DNA of 26,330 nt from an uncultured Clostridia bacterium (lineage in GTDB: Bacteria > Bacillota > Clostridia > Christensenellales > Aristaeellaceae), in assembly GCA_934643825.1 (NCBI GenBank), contig CAKUCW010000036.1:1-26330 (forward strand), given 5' to 3'. This document shows, in pieces, positions 7,800 to 15,638 of the stretch. Each line of letters opens with the position of its first letter. Position 1 is the first letter of the stretch. The translations under genes were made by a program, and so were the position numbers. The notes beneath the pieces were generated by a model, which worked only from the letters and a program-made list of their open reading frames with translations, was not told the DNA's origin and made no database searches.

Positions 7800-8747
7800 T
7801 TATTCCTGCTTTTCCAGCTTTTCGCATCCGCGCAGCATCGCGCTTCGGGAACGCGGGTTCCGCTCAACCTCTTCCTTGTCCGGCTTCACACCGCCCCCGC
7901 CCAATACGCGGACAATGGGCTTCTTGCCGCAGATGCAGACCGGTATCTTCGGCGGGCAGGTGCAGGGATTCGCCAGCCTTCGGAAGGTCTGCTTGACAAT
8001 CCTGTCCTCCAGAGAATGGAAGGTCAGCACGGCGATGTGTCCGCCCGGATTCAGTAAATCCACCATGTCCTCCAGTGCCTTTTTCAGCGGATCCAGCTCG
8101 TCGTTGACCGCAATGCGAAGCGCCTGAAACGTGCGGCGGGCACTGTGCCCGTTGTCCTGCATGCGCACCTTTTTGGGAATCGCCGCATCCACGCATGCAA
8201 CCAAATCGCCCGTCGTTTCCAGCGGCTTCCGGGCGCGATGCTCGCAGATGATCTGGGCAATGCGCACCGCCCATTTCTCCTCCGAATACTCGCGCAGAAT
8301 GCGTGCAATCTCCTCCGCACTCCATGTGTTGACGATTTCCCGCGCCGTCAGGGTTTGATCCTGATCCATGCGCATATCCAGCGGCGCGTCGGCATGATAG
8401 GAAAAGCCGCGCTCGGCGGTATCCAGCTGATAGCTGCTCACGCCGAGGTCAATCATCATGCCGTCGATCTTCTCCACGCCGCGCTCGGCAAGCAGCGCAC
8501 GAACATCATGAAAATTGCCCTTCACGGCAGTAAAATTGCCCGCCGCACCAAGCCTTTCCGTCGCCGCGGCAAGCGCGTCGTTGTCGCGGTCAATGCCGTA
8601 CAGATGACCTGTTCCGTTCAGGCGGCGCAGAATCTCCGCGCTGTGTCCGCCGCCGCCGAGCGTTCCGTCTACATAAATGCCGCCCTCACGGACGTTCAGC
8701 ATATCCACCGTGGGCATGAGCATAACGCTCACATGTTCAAATGACAT
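7800..8747 (-). CDS. rsmH: 16S rRNA (cytosine-1402-N4)-methyltransferase RsmH
   Basis: Methylates N4 of C1402 in the 16S rRNA decoding centre using SAM. The 315-residue protein has the SAM motif VDGTLGGGGHS near residues 26-36. It also has MIDLGVSSYQLD, the LRIAVNDEL helix, VLTFHSLEDRIVK and the C-terminal RNPRSRSAMLR. I chose the ATG at 8747 because AAGGAG lies 7 bases upstream and the protein then opens FEHVSVML like its homologues; in-frame ATGs further up lack a site. Its first 11 bases overlap the end of folC, so translation is probably coupled. Normally this gene heads the division/cell-wall cluster; here it follows folC. Confidence 0.95.
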   Translation of the reverse strand: MSFEHVSVMLMPTVDMLNVREGGIYVDGTLGGGGHSAEILRRLNGTGHLYGIDRDNDALAAATERLGAAGNFTAVKGNFHDVRALLAERGVEKIDGMMIDLGVSSYQLDTAERGFSYHADAPLDMRMDQDQTLTAREIVNTWSAEEIARILREYSEEKWAVRIAQIICEHRARKPLETTGDLVACVDAAIPKKVRMQDNGHSARRTFQALRIAVNDELDPLKKALEDMVDLLNPGGHIAVLTFHSLEDRIVKQTFRRLANPCTCPPKIPVCICGKKPIVRVLGGGGVKPDKEEVERNPRSRSAMLRGCEKLEKQE

Positions 8748-10026
8748 GAGCAAACTCCTTTTCATGGCGCAGCAGCGTGCGCACCTCTCCAATCAAATAC
8801 AGCGAACCGGCACAGACCACATTGCCCTCCGGTCCGGCAAGCCTGCGGGCTTCCTCCAGCGCGTCCGACGGACTGGGGCATGCATATGTGCGCACGCCGC
8901 ACGCTTCAAACTCGCCTGCCAGCTCGTCGGCAGGCATCGCACGCGGAACGCTCGGCTGCGTGCAGACCACGCTATGCACGCGGCTCGCCAGCCGCTGACA
9001 CATCTTGACGGTTTCCTTGTCCCGCATCATCGCGCTGATCAGCACCGTCTTTTCCTTCGGCATCCACCGATCCAGATAGGCGCACAGCGCACGGACGCCG
9101 GGGTCATTGTGTGCGCCGTCCAGCAGCACGCGCCCGAAGTATTCCAGCCGTCCGGGCCAATGCACATCCGCCATGCCGCGGCGAATGGCGTCCTCCGTCA
9201 CCCGGAATCCCTTCTTTTTGAGCGTCAGCAGAGCGCCCAGCGCCGCGCAGGCGTTGTCCGCCTGATGGCGTCCGCAGAGCGACACCTTCAGATTCGGGAG
9301 CTTCACATTTTCAAACGCGACGTCAAACGTGATCTGCTTCTGCTCTTCGCGGATGTTTTCGGCGGTCAGCTCAATGACCGACAGGTCAAGCCCCTTCGCC
9401 GCCGCCAGCAGCACGCCGCGTGCTTCCTTTTCCTGCCGCCCGAGAACGACCGGAACGCCGCGCTTCATGATGCCCGCCTTTTCCAGCGCAATTTCCGAAA
9501 GCGTATCGCCCAGGAGCTTCATATGATCCATGCCGACCTCGGTAATGACGCTGACTGCGGGATGGATGATATTCGTCGGGTCGAGCCTGCCGCCCAAACC
9601 GACCTCTATGACGGCGACATCCACATTTTCTTCCGCAAAGCAGGTGAATGCAAGCGCCGTGCCCAGCTCAAACTCGGTGACATGCACGTTTTCTTTTTCG
9701 CACGCCTGTACCGCATGCCAGACCCTTTCGACAAGGGAGGCGAGCTTTTCCCCGCTGATGGGCACGCCGTCCAGCCGAATGCGCTCATTGTAGACCTCGA
9801 TATACGGCGATGTATACAGTCCGGTATGGCAGCCCGCCGCACGAAGGACGCGCTCAATCATCGCGCAGCAGGAACCCTTGCCGTTCGTGCCCGCGACATG
9901 CACCATGGTCAGCCGCTCCTGCGGATTGCCGAGCTTTTCCATCAGGCTGCGCATATTTTCAAGACCGTTTTTCGTTCCGGTCGGATAGACGCTGTGAATT
10001 CTTTCGATTGCTTCCTGTTCAGTCAC
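8737..10026 (-). CDS. folC: bifunctional folylpolyglutamate/dihydrofolate synthase
   Basis: Adds glutamates to folates (and may make dihydrofolate), an ATP-dependent Mur-ligase-like reaction in the cytosol. The 429-residue protein has the P-loop GTNGKGS at 46-52 and SPYIEVYNERIRLDG. It also has VIEVGLGGRLDPTN and the C-terminal DGAHNDPG motif. I place the start at GTG 10026: GGAGG lies 8 bases upstream and the product then begins TEQEAIERIHSVYP as in homologues. An in-frame ATG further upstream adds 45 unconserved residues. It is the middle gene of valS-folC-rsmH and overlaps rsmH by 11 bases. The valS-folC pairing is common in Bacillota. Confidence 0.95.
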   Translation of the reverse strand: MTEQEAIERIHSVYPTGTKNGLENMRSLMEKLGNPQERLTMVHVAGTNGKGSCCAMIERVLRAAGCHTGLYTSPYIEVYNERIRLDGVPISGEKLASLVERVWHAVQACEKENVHVTEFELGTALAFTCFAEENVDVAVIEVGLGGRLDPTNIIHPAVSVITEVGMDHMKLLGDTLSEIALEKAGIMKRGVPVVLGRQEKEARGVLLAAAKGLDLSVIELTAENIREEQKQITFDVAFENVKLPNLKVSLCGRHQADNACAALGALLTLKKKGFRVTEDAIRRGMADVHWPGRLEYFGRVLLDGAHNDPGVRALCAYLDRWMPKEKTVLISAMMRDKETVKMCQRLASRVHSVVCTQPSVPRAMPADELAGEFEACGVRTYACPSPSDALEEARRLAGPEGNVVCAGSLYLIGEVRTLLRHEKEFAHVI

Positions 10027-10189
10027 GGAAAGCACCTCCCTTGGCTTGTTTCTGAAAAACATTCGGGGCTTTGCCCCAACGCATTCAGCCATTCCTCTTT
10101 CGCTCCGGCTGATTTTGCGGTAAAAAGCACTGAAACGATTCAGTCGGTTTTTCCCAAGCACTTTTTACCTTCTTTTTATAAGCCATAGA

Positions 10190-10230
10190 AAGAGGGGTTG
10201 TCAAGCCCGAATCGCCCAACAGCCCCTCTT
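10190..10230 (-). terminator. hairpin between valS and folC
   Basis: AAGAGGGG (10190-10197) pairs with CCCCTCTT (10223-10230), with further pairing inside the loop. On the minus strand the following bases are only moderately T-rich (CTCTTTCTATG). It may be a weak or partial terminator or an RNA-processing hairpin between the valS stop (10234) and folC. Confidence 0.5.
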
Positions 10231-10233
10231 GAT

Positions 10234-12948
10234 TTACATGTTCTTCAAATCCTCGATACGCGCATTCAGCTTTTCGAGCTTATCGCGGGAAACCGCCAGC
10301 TTCTCGCGCTCCTGCTCGACGAGCTGCGCCGGCGCTTTTCCGATGAAGCCCGGGTTATTCAGCTTCGCCTCGCCGCGCTCGATATCGCGCTGCACGCTGT
10401 CGCGCTCCTTGGTCAGACGCGCCGTTTCCTTGGCAACATCGACCAGATCGCCCAGCGGGATGAACAGCTCAGCCGCCTCGCTGACCGCGGAAACGGTCTT
10501 GGCGGGCGCTTCCTCGTCCTTGCCGAGAAGCTGCATGCCGCTAGCCCACGCAAGGCGTCCGAAATACTCGCCCGCGCCTTCCATGGCATGCTCCCAGCCG
10601 GTCTTCGGGCGCACAATCAGGTGCGCACGGCGTCCGACGGACACGTTCATCTCCGCACGCAGGTTGCGCACCGCACGGATGACATCCATGATGCCTTCCA
10701 TCTCGCGCTCTTCCTCCGCAAAGGACAGCTCCGGCTTCACCTGCGGCCAGTCGGAGAGCATGATCGTGCCTTCCGTGCCCGGAATGTAGCGATACACCTC
10801 GTCGGTGATGAACGGCATGAACGGATGCAGCATCTTGAGCAGGCTGATCAGCACATAGCGCAGAACAGCCAGCGTCGCCGCACGGCCTTCGCCATTCAGG
10901 CTGACCTTCGCCAGCTCGATGTACCAGTCGCAGAACTCGCTCCACGCAAAATCATAGATCTTCTGCGCCGCCAGACCGAGGTCATACTCTTCAAAGTGTC
11001 CGCTGACCTCGCGGATGGTTTCATTCAGTCGGGTCAGAATCCACTTATCGGCGGTGGAAAGCGTCTTGCCCTCCAGCTCCTCCGCCTCGTCGCCCATGTT
11101 CATCAGCACGAAGCGGCTCGCGTTCCAAATCTTGTTGGCAAAGTTACGCGCAGACTCGACCTTGTCGGTGGAGAAACGCATGTCGTTTCCCGGGCTGACG
11201 CCCATGACCAGCGAGAAGCGCAGCGCGTCCGCGCCGTACTGGTCGATGATCTCCAGCGGATCGACGCCGTTGCCCAGCGACTTGCTCATCTTGCGTCCCT
11301 GCGCATCGCGCACCAGACCGTGAATCAGCACCGTATGGAACGGCGGCTTGCCCATCTGCTCAATGCCCGAGAAGATCATGCGGGCAACCCAGAAGAAGAT
11401 GATGTCATAGCCCGTAACCAGCACGCTGGTCGGGTAGAAATACGCCAAATCCTCCGTCTTGTCCGGCCAGCCGAGCGTGGAGAAGGGCCACAGCGCGGAG
11501 GAGAACCAGGTATCCAGAACGTCCTCGTCCTGCGCCAGATGCGTGCAGCCGCACTTGGGGCAGACGGTCGGCGTTTCGCGGGCAACGATAATCTCGCCGC
11601 AGTCGTCGCAGTACCACGCCGGAATGCGATGACCCCACCAGAGCTGACGGGAGATGCACCAGTCGCGGATATTCTCCATCCACGTCATGTAGTTCTTGGC
11701 GAAACGCTCCGGCACGAAGCGAACTTCGCCGTTTCTGACGCACTCGACGGCGGGCTTTGCCAGCGGCTCCATCTTCACAAACCACTGCTTGGAGACCATC
11801 GGCTCGATGGTCGTGTGGCAGCGGTAGCAGGTACCGACCTCATGCGCCAGCGGCTCGACGCTCTTGAGGTAGCCGCCCTCTTCGAGATCTTTGACGATCG
11901 CCTTGCGGGCTTCCATCGTCGTCATGCCGGCATACTTGCCGCAATCGAGCACACGCGGCTCGCCGACGGTCGCCTTGCCGCTGGCAAACAGCGCGTCGTT
12001 CTCCGCCTTCTCCTTCGCGCCGGTCATATGGCCGTCATAGGTGAAGACGCGGACGACGGGCAGGTCATGACGCTGACCGACTTCAAAGTCGTTCGGGTCA
12101 TGCGCCGGGGTGATCTTCACGACGCCGGTGCCCTTTTCCATATCGGCATGCTCGTCGCAGACGATCGGAATCTCGATGTTCATCAGCGGCAGGATGACAT
12201 GGCAGCCATGCAGATGCTTATAGCGTGGATCCTCGCCGTTGATGGCAACGGCGGTATCGCCCAGCATCGTTTCCGGACGGGTGGTCGCCAGCTCGAGCTT
12301 TTCGCCGGTCTCCTTGACCGTATAGAGCAGATGCCAGAAGTGTCCTTCCTGGCTCTGATACTCAACCTCGGCATCGGAAATGGAGGTATTGCAGCAGGGG
12401 CACCAGTTGACCATGCGGTTGCCGCGGTAGATCAGTCCCTTTTCATACAGGCGGTTGAAGACCTCGACGACCGCCTTGTTGCAGCCGTCGTCCATCGTGA
12501 AGCGCTCACGGCTCCAGTCGCAGCTGTTGCCCATGCGGCGGGTCTGACGGACGATGCGTCCGCCGTACTCGTTCTTCCACGCCCATGCGCGGCGCAGGAA
12601 TTCCTCACGGCCGACATCGTGCTTATCCAGCCCTTCCTTGCGCATCGCCTCGACGATCTTGACCTCGGTCGCGATGGACGCATGGTCAGTGCCGGGCAGC
12701 CAGAGGGTCGGGTCACCCTTCATGCGGTGATAGCGGGTCAGGCTGTCCTGAAGCACGCCGTCCATCGCGTGACCCATGTGCAGCTGACCGGTGATGTTCG
12801 GCGGCGGCATGACGATGGTAAAGGGCTGCTTGCCCTCCACGCGATGCGCCACGAACGCGCCGTTCTCCTCCCACTCCTTGTACAGCTCTCCTTCGATGGC
12901 TTGCGGGTTATACACCTTGTCCATCTCTGCGGCTTTGTTCTGTTCCAT
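10234..12948 (-). CDS. valS: valyl-tRNA synthetase
   Basis: Class I synthetase charging tRNA-Val, with an editing (CP1) domain that removes mischarged threonine. The 904-residue chain has PPPNITGQLHMGHAMDG, where HMGH 57-60 is the HIGH motif. The middle region has the editing domain with the ATTRPETMLGDTAVA motif, then KMSKS at 553-557 (GRKMSKSLGNGVDPLE). The C-terminal end is the ValRS coiled-coil arm, about residues 840-904. A CxxC pair (CDDCG...CPKCG) near residues 450-475 suggests a structural zinc. AAAGGA precedes the ATG; Met9 is a possible alternative. Expression should be set by the T-box about 440 bp upstream. Confidence 0.98.
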   Translation of the reverse strand: MEQNKAAEMDKVYNPQAIEGELYKEWEENGAFVAHRVEGKQPFTIVMPPPNITGQLHMGHAMDGVLQDSLTRYHRMKGDPTLWLPGTDHASIATEVKIVEAMRKEGLDKHDVGREEFLRRAWAWKNEYGGRIVRQTRRMGNSCDWSRERFTMDDGCNKAVVEVFNRLYEKGLIYRGNRMVNWCPCCNTSISDAEVEYQSQEGHFWHLLYTVKETGEKLELATTRPETMLGDTAVAINGEDPRYKHLHGCHVILPLMNIEIPIVCDEHADMEKGTGVVKITPAHDPNDFEVGQRHDLPVVRVFTYDGHMTGAKEKAENDALFASGKATVGEPRVLDCGKYAGMTTMEARKAIVKDLEEGGYLKSVEPLAHEVGTCYRCHTTIEPMVSKQWFVKMEPLAKPAVECVRNGEVRFVPERFAKNYMTWMENIRDWCISRQLWWGHRIPAWYCDDCGEIIVARETPTVCPKCGCTHLAQDEDVLDTWFSSALWPFSTLGWPDKTEDLAYFYPTSVLVTGYDIIFFWVARMIFSGIEQMGKPPFHTVLIHGLVRDAQGRKMSKSLGNGVDPLEIIDQYGADALRFSLVMGVSPGNDMRFSTDKVESARNFANKIWNASRFVLMNMGDEAEELEGKTLSTADKWILTRLNETIREVSGHFEEYDLGLAAQKIYDFAWSEFCDWYIELAKVSLNGEGRAATLAVLRYVLISLLKMLHPFMPFITDEVYRYIPGTEGTIMLSDWPQVKPELSFAEEEREMEGIMDVIRAVRNLRAEMNVSVGRRAHLIVRPKTGWEHAMEGAGEYFGRLAWASGMQLLGKDEEAPAKTVSAVSEAAELFIPLGDLVDVAKETARLTKERDSVQRDIERGEAKLNNPGFIGKAPAQLVEQEREKLAVSRDKLEKLNARIEDLKNM

Positions 12949-12993
12949 AATCCTATTCCTTTCCGCTTATGCTGAATTAACGATTCGATAAAG

Positions 12994-13092
12994 CCCTCTC
13001 AGCCGCCTTCGGCGTCAGCTCTCTCAGAGGGAGAGCCAAGGCTCTTGCGCCTTCTTGCCTCTCCCTCCGGGAGAGGTGTCTGCGAAGCAGAC
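12994..13092. repeat. palindrome cluster between valS and the micro-ORF
   Basis: Four adjacent inverted repeats: an imperfect long palindrome 12994-13031 running CCCTCTCAGCC...CTCTCAGAGGG, GAGAGCCAAGGCTCT, CCTCTCCCTCCGGGAGAGG, and GTCTGCGAAGCAGAC at 13078-13092. The last has the same CGAAG hairpin core as other gaps. None has a T tract on the minus strand, so they need not stop transcription into valS. Confidence 0.6.
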
Positions 13093-13106
13093 GGAGAGAG
13101 CGATAT

Positions 13107-13280
13107 TTACACCAAAAACACCGTCAGCGCACCGATGACGACAAGCCCTACGCCGATGAGCTTCACCTGCGGGATATCCTTTTCCTTCCGGCAGAGCCTG
13201 CCCGCGCCGAAGGTGAGCAACGCGCCGACGAGCATCGCGCAAATACCCGGGATCATATTCGCCTGAAAATTCACGTCCAT
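13107..13280 (-). CDS. two-helix membrane micro-protein between the T-box and valS
   Basis: A 57-residue frame on the minus strand inside the T-box-to-valS leader. It begins MDVNFQANMIPGIC and ends GALTVFLV. The hydrophobic segments at residues 9-27 and 40-57 flank a basic loop (GRLCRKEKDIPQVK), the pattern of a small hairpin membrane protein. AAGGAG lies just upstream: too close (2 bases) for the ATG at 13280 but ideal (8 bases) for GTG 13274, which would make it 55 residues. Codon use resembles neighbouring genes. I do not recognise a family. It would be transcribed only when the valine T-box reads through. Chance hydrophobic frame is the alternative. Confidence 0.65.
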   Translation of the reverse strand: MDVNFQANMIPGICAMLVGALLTFGAGRLCRKEKDIPQVKLIGVGLVVIGALTVFLV

Positions 13281-13384
13281 TTCTCCTTAAAACGCAAAAG
13301 GGAACGCCTGGGACGCTGTCCCAAACCCTGCCAAGAACCCGAGGTTCAATCCCTTCTTTGCCTCAACAAATCTTCCGGTGATAT

Positions 13385-13640
13385 AAAAACGCAGACCGCA
13401 CGTCCCCCAAAGGACGCAGCAGCCTGCGTGGTACCACCTTATTTCGCGCCCAAAGGGACGCCTCTTTGCGCTGTATCGGGCGCACCCGCGCAGGCTCAGG
13501 GAAAGCTCCTTTGACCCGCACCCCTCCGAAGCGACCTTCCGCGTGCATCCTTCCCGGGCGACCTTTCAGCCTATGGGTCTGCCCTCTCTGGCGGCGACGT
13601 CCGCGTACTCCTCTTCCTCAACGGGGATGAAATATACGTC
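13385..13640 (-). promoter_or_regulatory. valine T-box riboswitch controlling valS
   Basis: Read on the minus strand this leader has every part of a T-box. Stem I has AGTA (5' side) and GAA (3' side) forming the specifier-loop E motif, enclosed by GAAG/CTTC below and CGCG/CGCG above. The specifier GTC (valine) is at 13533-13535, followed by G. The AGAGAG and GGCTGAAAGG stem I elements follow. The T-box GGTGGTACCACG lies at 13427-13438. Its 3' part also forms a terminator (ACGCAG...CTGCGT, then T5 at 13385-13389). Uncharged tRNA-Val should favour the antiterminator and allow read-through into the micro-ORF and valS. Confidence 0.93.
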
Positions 13641-13644
13641 CCTT

Positions 13645-13673
13645 ATTATATGCTCTCCGAGCGGCGTTGTCAA
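13645..13673 (-). promoter_or_regulatory. consensus sigma-A promoter of the valS T-box
   Basis: Perfect TTGACA (13668-13673), 17-bp spacer, perfect TATAAT (13645-13650) on the minus strand. Transcription starts near 13638, at the base of T-box stem I. The -35 box begins only 6 bp after the stop codon of the upstream membrane-protein gene. Confidence 0.93.
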
Positions 13674-13678
13674 CGATT

Positions 13679-15049
13679 TTACAGTGCAAGCGCGAAGCTC
13701 GAGGCAAAATTTGCCGCCGCCGTCAGCGCACAGACGACATACGCCGCCGCTATGGGCGCATTCTTTCCACCTTCGCCCCGAACATCACGCAGACAGAGCA
13801 GCGCACAAAGCATCATCGCGCCGTACAGCGGGAGCATCGTCCGCTCGCCGCTCTCCACAACCGTCGGGCTGAAGCTGATTGCCATCCGTGCGGCAAAGCC
13901 CAGCGCAAAGACAAAAACGGCGCAAGCCGAAAGCGGTCTGTCGCCGATGGACAGATACAGCGAAACAGCCATGAGCCCCAGCGTCATGTTGGTCAGCGCC
14001 AGCATCACAAAGCGCACGCGCTCGCCGCACCCCGCCGCGCCCAGCAGCAGGGCATAGCTGCGCATCGCGTTGAAGGGCGCAAAAACATCCGAAAGCCGCC
14101 CCATCGACGAGGCTCTGTCCGCCCAAAACGCGCAGAGAATGAACGCCGCGGTCAACAGCACGGTCAGCTTTGCCCCGACATCTCGCCTACGCGCCCAGAC
14201 CGTTGCGCAAACCACCGCGCCGCAGGCAAGCAGAATGGGGTTAAACGTGTGGATGAGCAGCGCCTGCGTGCTGGTCAAGCCGATATCCAGTTTGTCCACA
14301 AGCGTAAATTGTCCGTAATCCCGCAGGTTGACGATTGCCACGGATTCCTGCGCACGCAGGGCGTTTCCGGGGCAGAGCAGATGCGCCGCCAGCTCCGCGC
14401 AGGCGATGGCAAACACCGCCGCGGCAAACGGCGATATGCGTTTATCCCGCACGATGACCGCCGCGCCCAGAACCAGATGTGCGCCGAAAATCAGCGCAGC
14501 CGTCTGCTCCTGATTGGCGCCCAGCACCGCGCAGAGCATCGCAAAAACCGCCAGCACCGGCGGCGTCTTCCGCTTCCAGAGCGCATCCGCCAGCGGAATG
14601 CACGCCGTCATCGCGCAGGCAAGCGGCACATAGTAATTCATGCCCGTCGCCTGCCAGCCCGTCGAGCGCAGGATGGCGAACGGAATGCTCGTCACCAGCA
14701 GCGCGGCAAGCCCCAGCATCTCCAGGCGCTTTTCCGCATTCGCCAGCCTGCAAAGCGAAAACGCCATCAGCACCATCGTCAGGCTGTCCAGCACGCGCCA
14801 GAGCCATATGCTCTTCGTCGTCACGCAGAGCAGCCCCTCGATGAGCAGACGGCTCGACCACGTCTGCCATCGCCTCGCCAGAAAGGACGCAATGGACACG
14901 CCGCCCTCCGTCACGCCGCGGAATACCCAGTCATCCAAAACCAGATTATCGCAATTCATGTGCATGACCAGCTGCACGGCAAAGAGCGCCAGCAGCACCC
15001 CCGTGCAGAGCATGCGCTTCTTCCCGCGCATCGCTTTGAGCTTATTCAC
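13679..15049 (-). CDS. polytopic membrane protein, DUF6056/GT-C-like
   Basis: A 456-residue integral membrane protein with about 11-12 predicted hydrophobic helices. An early extracytoplasmic segment contains DNLVLDDWVF, and a late SPTVVESGERTM motif is typical of the DUF6056 group of glycosyltransferase-C-like or flippase-like proteins. The conserved acidic pair (DDW) after the first helix recalls GT-C active sites, but activity is not shown. The start is GTG at 15049, overlapping the previous gene's TAA by 8 bases (GTGAATAA), indicating coupled translation; ATG seven codons later is an alternative. It is third gene of a surface-glycan operon with a GT14-like transferase. Confidence 0.75.
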   Translation of the reverse strand: MNKLKAMRGKKRMLCTGVLLALFAVQLVMHMNCDNLVLDDWVFRGVTEGGVSIASFLARRWQTWSSRLLIEGLLCVTTKSIWLWRVLDSLTMVLMAFSLCRLANAEKRLEMLGLAALLVTSIPFAILRSTGWQATGMNYYVPLACAMTACIPLADALWKRKTPPVLAVFAMLCAVLGANQEQTAALIFGAHLVLGAAVIVRDKRISPFAAAVFAIACAELAAHLLCPGNALRAQESVAIVNLRDYGQFTLVDKLDIGLTSTQALLIHTFNPILLACGAVVCATVWARRRDVGAKLTVLLTAAFILCAFWADRASSMGRLSDVFAPFNAMRSYALLLGAAGCGERVRFVMLALTNMTLGLMAVSLYLSIGDRPLSACAVFVFALGFAARMAISFSPTVVESGERTMLPLYGAMMLCALLCLRDVRGEGGKNAPIAAAYVVCALTAAANFASSFALAL

Positions 15050-15638
15050 CCGCGCTCACCCGCTTTCTGGTCACCGCCAAGCCGTCTCTCAGCAGCTTCA
15101 AGCCGACCACATCGGTGTCAACCATACAGCCCGTTGTATCGTCAATCAGCACGACGCGGTACTGCCCGTCTTCACCCTGATGCGGCAGACGTTTCGGATC
15201 GACCGCTGCGTGGAAGCCGCAGTGGTCGTCCACCCCGAGCCGCTTGGCGTCGGCTTCCTCCAGCCGCACCATCTGCGTATTGAGCAGCGTGACAACGGTT
15301 TCCTCTTCGCCGTCCGTCGGTTTCCAGAGCAGGCCGACACGCAGCCTGACCGCGCCGACCGGCTGATCATGGCGATACAGAGCGCCGCGGATATGCAAAA
15401 CCCCGTCCTTGATGCATACGCCGTCCTCCGGAATATCCGGTTCAAGCCCCAGCGAATCGCCGCCGGCGACTGCCTCCAGCGAGATGGGGCGGTAATCCGC
15501 CGCGTTGACCGTGCCGCGCAGGCTCGTCGCGTTCAGCCAGAGCAGCCCATTGATCAGCAGCGCCAGCACGGCAAATAGCGCCGCTCCCGCCGCCGCGACA
15601 CGCCTGCGCACCGGGGCGGGTGTGCTTTCGTTCCTCAT
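15042..15638 (-). CDS. membrane-anchored protein of unknown function
   Basis: I do not recognise a family. The 198-residue protein has a short basic N-terminus (APVRRRV), one transmembrane helix at about residues 16-35 (AAAGAALFAVLALLINGLLW), and an extracytoplasmic beta-rich remainder of about 160 residues. The remainder contains LHIRGALYRHDQPV and VGLLWKPTDGEEETVVTLL. The ATG at 15638 overlaps the upstream stop as TGATG, with AGGTGG 7 bases before it, so I prefer it to GTG 15650. Being wedged with overlaps between a glycosyltransferase and a polytopic membrane protein suggests an accessory or partner in surface polysaccharide assembly. Confidence 0.75.
   Translation of the reverse strand: MRNESTPAPVRRRVAAAGAALFAVLALLINGLLWLNATSLRGTVNAADYRPISLEAVAGGDSLGLEPDIPEDGVCIKDGVLHIRGALYRHDQPVGAVRLRVGLLWKPTDGEEETVVTLLNTQMVRLEEADAKRLGVDDHCGFHAAVDPKRLPHQGEDGQYRVVLIDDTTGCMVDTDVVGLKLLRDGLAVTRKRVSAGE

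Noticed and set aside
10198..12975. A 925-codon open frame on the plus strand opposite valS
   Set aside because: It is the mirror of a GC-rich, strongly coded gene. Its composition is His/Arg/Ala-rich with no domain, and valS on the other strand is unmistakable over the same span.
13667..15283. A 538-codon plus-strand frame rich in Arg, Gln and His
   Set aside because: It lies opposite the polytopic membrane protein and the membrane-anchored gene and would overlap the valS promoter. It has no ribosome binding site or recognisable domain.
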